NCBI RefSeq assembly: GCF_029338575.1
Contig: NZ_CP119993.1
Span: forward strand, 682,001-746,000
DNA from: Halomarina halobia
GTDB lineage: Archaea > Halobacteriota > Halobacteria > Halobacteriales > Haloarculaceae
Direction of reading: 5' to 3'
DNA: 64,000 nt
Of this stretch, positions 8,073 to 16,306 are shown one piece after another. Position numbers and translations under genes: made by a program. How positions within the stretch are numbered: position 1 is the stretch's first letter; every line of letters begins with the position of its first letter. Below the pieces are notes generated by a model. It made no database searches. It was not told the origin of the DNA and saw nothing but the letters and a program-made list of their open reading frames with translations.

Positions 8073-10826
8073 CTAGAGGAACCGGTCCGGTTTGAGCCGT
8101 GAGAGCCGCATCGCGTTCGCGGTCACGCCGATACTCATACCCATGTCCCCGACGACGACCGCGACGATGACGTTCACGAGACCGAACGGCACGCCGATCG
8201 CCAGGAGCGCTTTCACGCCGAGGCTCGCCCAGATGTTCTGCTGAATCACCGACGTCGCCGTTCCGGAGAGCCCGTAGAGATACGGCAGCTTCGTCAAGTC
8301 GTCGCCCATGAGCGCGATGTCCGCCGTTTCGAGCGCCGTGTCCGTCCCGGCAGCGCCCATTGCGATTCCAACGGTCGCGGTAGCGAGCGCCGGTGCATCG
8401 TTAATCCCGTCACCGACCATCGCTACCCCGTCGTATTCCTCAACGAGCTCCTCAACGACGGCCACCTTATCGTCGGGGAGCAGTTCCGCACGGTACTCGT
8501 CAATGCCGACCTGGTCGGCAATCGCGCGGGCGGTCCCTTCGTTATCACCAGTCAGCATCACCACGCGCTCGATGCCATTCGCATGGAGTCGCTCGATGGC
8601 ACGCCTGGCACCTGGCCGAACCTCGTCAGCAACCGCGATGATCCCGTCGAGCCGGTCCTCTGTACCTACGAACACGACGGTTTTCCCCTCCTGCTGGAGC
8701 CGAGGGATCGCGTCATCGACCAAATCCAGATACGCCCCGTGTTCGCACTGGTGGCCTTCCATGGCTGCGCCGCCGTCGGTTGCAACGTGAACGTGAGTGA
8801 GATCGAACCCGAGCTCTTCGAACAGTCCCGGCTTCCCGACGTAATACGTCTCACCGTCTACAACACCGGTCACGCCTTTCCCGGTCACGCTCTCGAACGA
8901 TTCGACGGGCTGATCGGACGTTACTCCCCCGTCTGCTGCCTCCACGATGGCTTCCGCGATCGGGTGCTCACTTCGCGCCTCGACACGTCCCGCCCTTCGG
9001 AGCACAGCGTCACGACCTGCGCTCCCGAGCGGAATCACGTCCGTAACCGTGAGTTCCCCCTTCGTGAGCGTCCCGGTCTTATCGATGGCGACCACATCGA
9101 CGCCGCCGACTGCTTCGAGATCAGGCCCGCTTTTGATCAAGACCCCGTTCTTCGCCGCGCTCGTGACACCCGATACGACGGTGACTGGCGTACTGATGAC
9201 CATCGCACACGGACACGCAAGGACGAGAAGCGTAAGTCCCTGGACGAAGCCCGTCCGCCACGTCGCACCGAACACGAGCGGCTGGACGAACACGAGGGCG
9301 ACGGCCGCCGTCACCACGACCGGCGTGTAATAACTGGCGAACCGGTCTACGAATCGTTCGTGTTCGGTCTTCTCTCGTTGGGCGTCCTCGACGAGTTTGA
9401 CGATTCGAGCGATCGTGTTGTCAGCGGCCGTCGCGGTAACGCGGACTTCGAGGTACCCCTCTTCGTTGATGGTCCCGGCGTAGACGTCGTCGCCAGTGGT
9501 TTTGTCTATCGGAACGCTTTCGCCAGTGATGGGAGCCTGGTTGACGGCGCTCTCTCCGTCGAGCACCTCGCCGTCCATCGGGATTTTCTCCCCGGGACGG
9601 ACGGTGACCACGTCCCCGATAGCGATATCATCGACGTGGAGCGTGACCTCGCCGTCGTCACGGCGGACCGTCGCGGTCTCCGGCGCAAGCTCCATAAGTT
9701 CGGTCAGCGAGCTCCGCGCCTGTCCCATCGAGTATCGCTCCATCAACTGCGCGACGCTGAACAGCACCGCGAGGGTACCGCCTTCGAAGTAGAGCGGTTC
9801 GCCGAAGAGCAGGCTGGCAGCGACGGCACCGAGAATGCCGAGGCTCATCAGCAGGTCGATGTCGAGCGAGACGTTCCGCGCGGAGTAGTATCCGTTGCGA
9901 ATGATTCGCTCGCCGCCCGCGACGATCCCGATCAGGTAAAGGAGCTCTGCGAGAACGAACTCCTGGCCGACCGCGCTTACGAGCGTCACGTCGAGCGCGG
10001 GGATGAGAAATTCGACGGCGAGTCCGAGGGCGAGGAAAAGTCCACCTGTGTAGACTTTCACCGCCCGAGTGCTCCGCCAGACCGCCGACGGATCGTCTCG
10101 CGGACGGGCACCGCCCTCATCTGCCCCTTCCGTCCGCGTTCCTTCGACAGGGTATCCAGCGCCTTCGATGACCTCTATGATCGCCTGCTGTGGAAGCCGG
10201 TCGGGATCATAGGAGACAGTAACCGTTCCGGTCGTCGGTTGCGTGTCGAATGTGAGAACGCCGTCACGGCCTTCGAGCGCGTTATCGATCCTTCCAGCGC
10301 AGGACGCGCAATCCATCCCGGGCACGTCGAACGTATCGGTTCGCTCGTTCTGGCGTGTCGCGACCGAGTACCCCGCAACCTCGATCCGCTTTTGGATCTG
10401 CTCCGGACTCGTCTCCGAGGACTCGTATTCGACGTGGACGGTTCCGGAGGTTACTTCCGGTTCGACTGTCCGGATACCCGAGAGTCGCTCGACACTGCTC
10501 GTGACTTTCCGAGCACAGGATGGGCAATCCATCCCCGGGACGCTGAACGAAGCGGAGTCGAGTTCTTCGTTCGAACGTACGGTATAGCCGGCGGCTTCGA
10601 TACGATCCGTGATCGCTGCCTGATTCGTTCTCCCAGGATCGTACGTGACCGACACGACCCCACTCATCACCCGTGGCTCGACAGTCTGGATCCCGGAGAG
10701 GGAGGTAACGCTCTTCGTGATTTTCTCCGCACACGACGGACAGTCCATCTCGGGAACCTCGAAGGTAACAGGTTCGAGTGGGCCACCGTCCGAAGACGAC
10801 GAGTCCCGGTTCGACTCCTTACGCAT
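8073..10826 (-). CDS. Heavy-metal P1B-type ATPase, Zn/Cd/Pb type, with three HMA domains
   Basis: A 917-residue membrane pump that would use ATP to export a soft divalent metal. Three N-terminal HMA domains carry CxxC metal sites: DCPSC (C29, C32), DCPSC (C101, C104) and DCASC (C173, C176). About eight membrane segments follow. The core motifs are TGES (near 434), the CPC metal motif in TM6 (538-540), phosphorylated DKTGT (D582), SEHPIAEA and GDGINDAP. The last membrane segment holds DMGMS, with a lysine 22 residues before it in the previous helix, which points to the Zn/Cd/Pb group rather than copper pumps. A His/Cys-rich insertion (LTHVHVATD..GHQCEHG) lies in the nucleotide domain. ATG 10826 is preferred over a GTG at 10877. 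The regulator gene ends 70 bases upstream. Confidence 0.92.
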   Translation of the reverse strand: MRKESNRDSSSSDGGPLEPVTFEVPEMDCPSCAEKITKSVTSLSGIQTVEPRVMSGVVSVTYDPGRTNQAAITDRIEAAGYTVRSNEELDSASFSVPGMDCPSCARKVTSSVERLSGIRTVEPEVTSGTVHVEYESSETSPEQIQKRIEVAGYSVATRQNERTDTFDVPGMDCASCAGRIDNALEGRDGVLTFDTQPTTGTVTVSYDPDRLPQQAIIEVIEGAGYPVEGTRTEGADEGGARPRDDPSAVWRSTRAVKVYTGGLFLALGLAVEFLIPALDVTLVSAVGQEFVLAELLYLIGIVAGGERIIRNGYYSARNVSLDIDLLMSLGILGAVAASLLFGEPLYFEGGTLAVLFSVAQLMERYSMGQARSSLTELMELAPETATVRRDDGEVTLHVDDIAIGDVVTVRPGEKIPMDGEVLDGESAVNQAPITGESVPIDKTTGDDVYAGTINEEGYLEVRVTATAADNTIARIVKLVEDAQREKTEHERFVDRFASYYTPVVVTAAVALVFVQPLVFGATWRTGFVQGLTLLVLACPCAMVISTPVTVVSGVTSAAKNGVLIKSGPDLEAVGGVDVVAIDKTGTLTKGELTVTDVIPLGSAGRDAVLRRAGRVEARSEHPIAEAIVEAADGGVTSDQPVESFESVTGKGVTGVVDGETYYVGKPGLFEELGFDLTHVHVATDGGAAMEGHQCEHGAYLDLVDDAIPRLQQEGKTVVFVGTEDRLDGIIAVADEVRPGARRAIERLHANGIERVVMLTGDNEGTARAIADQVGIDEYRAELLPDDKVAVVEELVEEYDGVAMVGDGINDAPALATATVGIAMGAAGTDTALETADIALMGDDLTKLPYLYGLSGTATSVIQQNIWASLGVKALLAIGVPFGLVNVIVAVVVGDMGMSIGVTANAMRLSRLKPDRFL

Positions 10827-10895
10827 TACCAGCGGTAGGCTTCTCGGTGGCTTACCGCTTCGGTTGGTACACACCAAACCAGGCGGGTTGTCCGG

Positions 10896-11651
10896 TCACT
10901 GGGTCACGTCATTGAGTGAGGAGAGCGGGCGATTTTCGACGTGTGCAACTGCGAGTTTAGCTTCAGCGCGGCGGAGTCGATACGAGAGAGTCGAACCTGG
11001 AACGCCGAGGCTCTCGGCGAGGTCGTACGTTTCGATCGCTCGTGGCGTTTCGTAGTATCCGCGTTCGACGGCGGCGCGAAGCGCTTGGTCTTGCTCGGGT
11101 GAAAGCACCGTCTCGGAGTCCGGGTCACTCATCCCAAGTTCGTCCGCGCCGGTGCCCCGAACACGAACGATATCGACGCCGCCAGTGTCCGCGATCTCCG
11201 CGTCGAGCGCCCCGTGGAATTCCGAGAGCGTTACATCGCCCGGAAGGATGAGCCGCCACTGATACCGACGGCCACGCCACGTCGTTTCGAAGATAAGTCC
11301 GTCGCCGAAGTGTTCGAGCGCAAGGTGCGGAATCGACGTACAGGACTGGGTTCGGTTCCAGTAAGAATAGAGAATGAGTGTCTCAGCAGACCGGTCCAGC
11401 GTTCGGGTCTCCCACTCACCTTCGCAGTCACGTCGCACGAGACAATCAGCGTAGTAGTCCGCCGTCGTAACGGCGTCTACAACGGCATTGAGCGCTTCTT
11501 CGGAGCCAGTAACGTGATCGACTCGCCAGAGCGTCTCGGCGGTGACGTGGCAGGATAACGACCGGAGTTTCGTCTCCGGGTACTGCGCCAAGAGATCGGC
11601 GACCGGGTTAGTTTCGGGTTCAAATTCGAGGGCGAAGACGAACTCGCGCAT
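10896..11651 (-). CDS. Bat-type helix-turn-helix transcriptional regulator
   Basis: A 251-residue protein with an N-terminal sensor-like domain and a C-terminal HTH of the haloarchaeal bat/HTH_10 type: LSPEQDQALRAAVERGYYET, then the helix-turn-helix YDLAESLGVPGSTLSYRLRRAE at about residues 205-230. Such proteins are haloarchaeal activators or repressors of neighbouring genes. It is directly upstream of the metal pump on the same strand, so it is probably the metal-responsive regulator of this two-gene operon; this is inference. The N-terminal half contains cysteines (C34, C91, C98, C130 approximately), which might bind metal. Confidence 0.88.
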   Translation of the reverse strand: MREFVFALEFEPETNPVADLLAQYPETKLRSLSCHVTAETLWRVDHVTGSEEALNAVVDAVTTADYYADCLVRRDCEGEWETRTLDRSAETLILYSYWNRTQSCTSIPHLALEHFGDGLIFETTWRGRRYQWRLILPGDVTLSEFHGALDAEIADTGGVDIVRVRGTGADELGMSDPDSETVLSPEQDQALRAAVERGYYETPRAIETYDLAESLGVPGSTLSYRLRRAEAKLAVAHVENRPLSSLNDVTQ

Positions 11652-12114
11652 TATCGAGTTATACCCCCGCTACCCGTATGAGACTTGCCTATACCCATTT
11701 CGACCTGCGGAAAAGTGATCGGGCGATTCTACAGGTCCGTTCGGACGATTCGGGAATTACCCACATCCACTCATTACCTCGGACCTGCGTCGACAGCCCG
11801 TGATAACGGATGGTGCGTGCTCCAACCAGAATTCATCCCACGGAGGGAAGCACAGAGACGCCGAGGCCGACACGCTCTCGACCGATCTCTCACCCATCAG
11901 AGACGGTCACTCACCCGACCCCGTGTTCCATTACGGCCCCGTGAAGCACGGTGCATCGAACGAGCGCGCTACCACGACGCTCATCGGAGCACCCGGTGAC
12001 GACGAGCGGTACCGGTTCGGCAAAACACCGGCATTCGCCACTCCATGACCGAAGTTTGGTATAGCGAAATGCGATATATGTGTCGCCTGGCGATCGTCGG
12101 GCGTCGAATCCACT
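11652..12114. other. Intergenic region, 463 bases
   Basis: This holds the upstream region of the bat-type regulator and the downstream end of the integrase. An 82-codon frame at 11800-12048 (+) has no recognisable family and no clear promoter, and I do not call it. An AT-richer patch near 12055-12085 (GGTATAGCGAAATGCGATATATG) is promoter-like but has no gene to serve on either strand. Confidence 0.5.
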
Positions 12115-13164
12115 CTACACCACCGAGTAGACGTTGGCCTCGTATACCTCGCGGACGCGGTCGCCCCAGTTGTGGGTGTAGGTGTCGATGACGTCGGCGG
12201 CCACGTCCCCGCGGAGGTACTTGACGATCCCGCGGTCGCCGGTGCGGTCGCGCAGGTGCGTCGTGAAAAAGTGCCGGAAGTAGTGGGGCGTCACGTTCTC
12301 CTCTGCCCCCCCGCCCGGCCGATACCAGCCGTTTCGCTCGGCCTGCCTGACGACGCGTTGCCGAACGAGGCCCGTCGTCACCCGCTCGCCCCACGCGTCG
12401 CTCGTCGACACGAACAGCGGTTCCGCCGGCGACACCGCCTCGGGGCGGATCGCGAGCCAGACCTTCAACACCCGCTTTAGCTCCCGGTCGATCGGGATCA
12501 CCGTCGAGCGCTTGCGTTTGTTCGAGGCCGATCGCTCCTCGCCGTTCACCGCGCGGCCGCGAGCGACCTCGCTCGCGACGAAGATCGAATCGGGTCGCCC
12601 GTCGAGCGCCCCGCGTGGCGTCACCGGGTAGGCGGCCCGCACCTCCTCGTCGTCGAGGGAGACGTCCCGCAGGTCGAGGTTACAGAGCTCCCCGACGCGC
12701 ATCCCCGTCTTCAGCAGGGTGACGACGAGCGCCCGATCGAGCGGGTGACCGAGGCGACCGACGAACGCGCGCATCTGGGGGATCGAGAGCTCCCGGCGGG
12801 TGGGATCCGCGTCGACCGATTCGTCCATCTCCTCTATGACCAGGGCCATCGGATTCGCGTCGAACGCGCCGACCTGCGTCATGTAGGCGTAAAAGCGGTT
12901 GAGATACGACGCGTAGGTGGCGACGGTGCTGGGAGCGTGCTCCTCCCTGAGGCCGTGGACGTAGGCCATGCAGTCGCGCCGATCGGCGGCGGCGAGCGTC
13001 CCACCGCGTTCCCGAAGAAACGTCCGGAAGGTGCGAAGCACGCGCCCGTAGGCCCGTCGGGTGCGCTCGCTCTTCCCGTGGTATTCGAGGTCCCGCAGGA
13101 AGTACGCGATCGGATCGTCTACGGCGTCGTCCCGTCGCGCGGGTGCGGGATCCGACTCGCTCAC
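12115..13164 (-). CDS. Tyrosine-type site-specific recombinase/integrase
   Basis: A 349-residue XerC/D-like recombinase. Residues 15-110 form the SAM-like core-binding domain (YFLRDLEYHGKSERTRRAYG). The catalytic domain follows with R156 in LKTGMRVGEL, a basic beta-strand region (SNKRKRSTVIPI), H294/R297 in HYFRH and the nucleophile Y329 in IDTYTHNWG. The His/Trp position before the tyrosine is replaced within YLRGD, a variation I remember from chromosomal haloarchaeal recombinases. Its start overlaps the stop of the preceding gene by 4 bases, so the two are co-translated. No att repeat or tRNA target is visible, so whether it serves an integrated element or acts as a host Xer enzyme is open. 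Confidence 0.9.
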   Translation of the reverse strand: MSESDPAPARRDDAVDDPIAYFLRDLEYHGKSERTRRAYGRVLRTFRTFLRERGGTLAAADRRDCMAYVHGLREEHAPSTVATYASYLNRFYAYMTQVGAFDANPMALVIEEMDESVDADPTRRELSIPQMRAFVGRLGHPLDRALVVTLLKTGMRVGELCNLDLRDVSLDDEEVRAAYPVTPRGALDGRPDSIFVASEVARGRAVNGEERSASNKRKRSTVIPIDRELKRVLKVWLAIRPEAVSPAEPLFVSTSDAWGERVTTGLVRQRVVRQAERNGWYRPGGGAEENVTPHYFRHFFTTHLRDRTGDRGIVKYLRGDVAADVIDTYTHNWGDRVREVYEANVYSVV

Positions 13165-13571
13165 CGGTCGTCACCCCCCGCTTCGACGAGCGTGTACCCG
13201 CCGCGGCGTCCGCTGTACCGAATCACGTTCTCGGCCTGGAGGCGCTCGAGTTCCTCCTCGAGGTCGTCCTCGATGTCCGCCGTGAGTGCAGAGACGAGGG
13301 CGTCCCACGAGCGATAGTCGCCCTCGCGGAGAATCCCGAGGAGGCGCGTTCGAAGACCGTCACCCCCGGGGGTACCGTCGTCCGCAGGGGCGTCCGCGGA
13401 CACCTCCCGGTCGACGTCGAGCGAGAAGCCCCGGCGGCCCGCCTGAACCATCGTGCGGAGGTACTCCGACTGGCTCATCTCCAGCTCCTCGGCGTGGGCC
13501 TGCCACTCCCGCTTCTGATAGACGGGAAGGTAGGTGGTGATCTGCGTACGCGACGTGTCGCGATCGGCCAT
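13161..13571 (-). CDS. Ribbon-helix-helix-like protein partner of the recombinase (DUF5805-like)
   Basis: A 136-residue protein. The N-terminal part (TQITTYLPVYQKREWQAHAE, MSQSEYLRTMVQAGRRGF) has the beta-strand plus two helices pattern of ribbon-helix-helix DNA-binding proteins. The C-terminal part (SWDALVSALTADIEDDLEEE, LQAENVIRYSGRRGGYTLVE) looks like a small winged helix. It resembles the haloarchaeal DUF5805 family, from memory. It overlaps the recombinase start by 4 bases, so it likely regulates or directs recombination; this is inference. Confidence 0.75.
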   Translation of the reverse strand: MADRDTSRTQITTYLPVYQKREWQAHAEELEMSQSEYLRTMVQAGRRGFSLDVDREVSADAPADDGTPGGDGLRTRLLGILREGDYRSWDALVSALTADIEDDLEEELERLQAENVIRYSGRRGGYTLVEAGGDDR

Positions 13572-14784
13572 TGTCCGGCGTACGAGGGCATCGGTATTGA
13601 GTGTACCGTACTCTGTGAGATAAGTGCCCTAATCCGAGAGGGTACTAGCGCATATCTGCCGGTATCCAGCCTAATATCACAGAGGATACCAGTAGAGAGT
13701 CTATTCGAGCTAGCGTTACGTCGGATACGTGGATCGGCGGGCGACGTCGACGGACGCGTTCGAATCGGTGACGCGAGGGGACCCGGCGGCTACGGACGCA
13801 CCCCCACGGTCGACGGAGACCAATCGCGGACGCGGGCAACCGCCGGCGTGCAGGGGTGGGTCCGGGATCGCGTGGACCCGGCGAGCGTCATGCAACGTCG
13901 GGTCGCCCCGACATTCGCCGTCGGTTTCTCACCCGCCGTGGGAAGTCGAAGGGACCGGTCGGCCGACGAGCCGGTTCTGCGCCGGTGGTCGGAGGGATCG
14001 GCGGTTCGCAGGTCGCCGAGCGCGCGCAGCGCCCGCCTCGGTTCGATGTGGCGGCACACTGTGACCGCCGGCGGAATGGTACGAGGGATTCGCTCACTGA
14101 ACAGTGTCGCCGGATAACCACACTGTCCATCTACGTCACCTATTCAAACGATACAGTCACACTGATTTGTAACACTATCTGGTTACATTGATTGGTGGCG
14201 CTGTATAGTTACGTTTCGTAGTGACGCTGCCCCGGCAGTGAGTTTGACCGGTGTTACTGACCCGACGTTCTGACCGGATCGTGTATCTCTTCGACCCGTG
14301 GAGCAGGTACAGCGGGGCCGATCATCGACACCGAATAGTGGGTTGATTTAGTGATGCTATTTAGTATGAATAGTTAGAATAACTAATCAGTGTTACTGAC
14401 GCTGCTTACCGTCGGCGTATCTCTCCCCGCGCTACGGTCCCTACCGACCCGACGACCCGGGGCTGTCGCCCCCGGATCACGGTGCTCGTCGATACGTCGG
14501 TCGCGTCGTTTTCCCGGTCCGTCGACGGCCGGAGCCTGCCCGTCGAGAGTCCGAACGCGGATTCGACGGTAGTGGAGCCCCCTCGAGTGACACCGGGAGC
14601 AAATCGAGTGCGCCCGGACCTCGTACACCGTATGTCGCGATATCAATTCGGCGTCGTCGGGGCGAGACGTTGATCGAACGGGACAGTAGAACAGCCATCG
14701 GGAAGACACGTTCAACGGTGGAATTCGATCCGGCGGTCGTTCGTCCTCACACGCTCGGCGCGGTGTCACGCAGGGGTATCGCAG
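13572..14784. other. Gene-poor region, 1.2 kb
   Basis: No frame here has haloarchaeal protein character: candidates are arginine- and serine-rich and overlap each other. The first 150 bases (13572-13720) are AT-richer and include the promoter of the DUF5805-like gene (TATCACAGAGGATACC region). 14110-14400 holds a set of short degenerate motifs treated separately. A minus-strand frame at 14383-14769 was considered and rejected. Confidence 0.5.
14110..14400. repeat. Cluster of degenerate short motifs related to GAATAGTGTNACT
   Basis: Inverse copies occur first: AACCACACTGTCC (about 14116), AGTCACACTGATT (about 14155), TGTAACACTATCT (about 14168). Forward-like copies follow: GTGTTACTGAC (about 14251 and 14390), GAATAGTGGGTT (about 14330) and GAATAGTTAGAA (about 14368). 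The same wording forms a tighter array at 40826-40910 beside the origin. The spacing here is irregular and matches are imperfect. Confidence 0.35.
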
Positions 14785-14958
14785 TCAGCGGTTCGCGATG
14801 TACCGAGCGGCGAGGGCGATCGGTATCAGCGGGATCGCCGTCGCGGTAACGACCAGGACGACGACGATTCCGACCTTCAGCAGCGGTCCGGAGTCGTCCC
14901 AGACGGCTCTCGTAATGTCGTCTATACCCCGCGCGACGCGCTTGATTCGTCCGGTCAT
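14785..14958 (-). CDS. Small single-span membrane protein
   Basis: A 57-codon gene with ATG at 14958 and TGA at 14785. The product begins with a basic amphipathic stretch (MTGRIKRVARGIDDITRAVW) and continues with one long hydrophobic segment (LLKVGIVVVLVVTATAIPLI, about 26-50), ending in RYIANR. This is a typical positive-inside small membrane protein. Codon use is haloarchaeal. No family or function is recognised. The preceding upstream stretch has no strong TATA box. Confidence 0.6.
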   Translation of the reverse strand: MTGRIKRVARGIDDITRAVWDDSGPLLKVGIVVVLVVTATAIPLIPIALAARYIANR

Positions 14959-15095
14959 CGTGGGTCCTGTACCTCCTTGCGGGTGTTCGCTACGCGGTCC
15001 GCGGGGATGGCTCTACCGGGGATCGGTGTCGTCAGACCGGCGATCGTCGCGCCCCGGGAGGTGAACAGTCAGACGCTCCGGGCTCCGCTGTCCGA

Positions 15096-15248
15096 TCACG
15101 TGTCGCCCGTGAGCCTCCGCTCGCCGAACGTCCTGTAGTCCCGCCAATCGCACTCCGCGCACTCGCGTCGCTCCTCTCCGGAGGCCTCGATCAGCACGAC
15201 GACGCGGGGTTCCGAACACTCGGGGCAGATGTGCCTCTGACGTCCCAT
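15096..15248 (-). CDS. Small zinc-ribbon protein
   Basis: A 50-codon gene with ATG at 15248 and TGA at 15096. It carries two cysteine pairs: HICPECSEPRVVVL (C8, C11) and RRECAECDWRDYRTFGERR (C30, C33). This gives the CxxC-x18-CxxC spacing of a one-zinc ribbon, common among very small haloarchaeal proteins that bind nucleic acid or act as partner proteins. Function is unknown. It is too short for usual gene-calling cut-offs but has convincing composition. Confidence 0.7.
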   Translation of the reverse strand: MGRQRHICPECSEPRVVVLIEASGEERRECAECDWRDYRTFGERRLTGDT

Positions 15249-15456
15249 GTCTATGACTGCTGACTGTCGCGAATCGAAATAAGTGCGGTGGCCGCGCCCG
15301 CTCGTTCTCGATCTCGGACCGCGTCTGACGCCCGCCAGACACGCGCCTGACGGAAACTTATGAGGGAGCGCCGTCGTGTGATTCTATGGTCTACTATCGA
15401 GCGCGGCGTATCGGAACGAGCGCGAACGGAGGTGCACCCACCAGGGGGTCCGCGAC

Positions 15457-15747
15457 ATGAACCGACGACCGATCGAGATCGACATCCTCGTCGCGAACGG
15501 GACGGAGACGCCCTCCGTGGAGTCGGGTACCCGCGTCGACGTCTCGGTGAACGGCGACATGTACCCGACCGCGAAGCTCGAGGACGGACGCTACGTCGCG
15601 TGGTGGTTCGACACGGAGGCACCGGACCCCGAGTCGGACGTGAACTCCGAGTGGGTGGTAGCCCCGACCCGGTATCTGGCCGCGGCGACGGTCGGCGAAC
15701 TCTGGAACGATCCCGCGGCGTTCCACTCGCTCGTCGAATCGGCCTGA
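15457..15747 (+). CDS. Conserved hypothetical small acidic protein
   Basis: A 96-residue acidic protein (IEIDILVANGTETPSVESGT, then DGRYVAWWFDTEAPDPESD and a C-terminal NDPAAFHSLVESA). It has no signal peptide, membrane segment or cysteine motif. The composition is strongly haloarchaeal, supporting a real gene, but I do not recognise a family. It is monocistronic, with gene-free DNA on both sides. Confidence 0.65.
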   Translation: MNRRPIEIDILVANGTETPSVESGTRVDVSVNGDMYPTAKLEDGRYVAWWFDTEAPDPESDVNSEWVVAPTRYLAAATVGELWNDPAAFHSLVESA

Positions 15748-16306
15748 GGGGATCGTCGTTCGGCGGTCGTGAGGTGCCAAATGACGGGAGGTACGTGCTG
15801 CTCGTATTCTCACCGACAACGTCACGGAACAGTCCGACACTCGGTCAAAATATACAACTATATCCACTGCGAAATATGATCAGATGGGTATTAAAATAAT
15901 GCTAGAATGGTGTGAGATTCAAGGGTGTCAGGGAGTGACCGTACGGGCGCAACACGCTTGAGCGGCGGTTCCACGGATCGAGTGGGGCAACGACATGTAG
16001 GAGAAACCCGCGAAAATACCGAATGTGAACCCATCACTACCCGGCTATCGACTAATCGGTCGTGTGTACGCTTTCGGAGGTCTCGTCCCGGTCGGAGGCC
16101 GCGAGAGGGGTCGCGGTTTCGTACTCGGACGCCTCCTCGGACAGCGCCAGTGCCTCTGGGTGTTATTCGGCCTCGGGACTCGTACGCTACCGAGGTCATC
16201 TAACCGCCATTCATGGATATGAGAAACGCTCCGGGAGGATCACAAAGGGACCAGACGTGCCGGGGGGAGGGATCGAATTCCCGGAGATGGCGGGACGAGA
16301 GTGCGT
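15748..16306. other. Intergenic region upstream of the glycan cluster, 559 bases
   Basis: Positions 15840-15900 are markedly AT-rich (ATACAACTATATCCACTGCG, ATGGGTATTAAAATAATGCT), forming a promoter-like zone. It contains GAATGGTGTGAG, again similar to the repeat motif seen near 14.1 and 40.8 kb. The rest has frames on both strands that look like neither known proteins nor acidic haloarchaeal ones. I see no gene. Confidence 0.45.

Noticed and set aside
8583-10838. A 751-codon plus-strand frame opposite the metal pump
   Set aside because: Antisense shadow of the P-type ATPase; no domain or membrane pattern, while the minus strand has all P1B motifs.
11800-12048. Plus-strand frame of 82 codons
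   Set aside because: Composition is neutral, no promoter or family, and the interval looks like a plain intergenic region.
12115-13571. Provirus or integrated element next to the recombinase
   Set aside because: No tRNA, no att repeats and no structural or replication genes of a virus in the flanks.
14383-14769. Minus-strand frame of 128 codons
   Set aside because: Arg/Ser-rich, no family, overlaps other equally good frames, and lies in a region of short DNA motifs.
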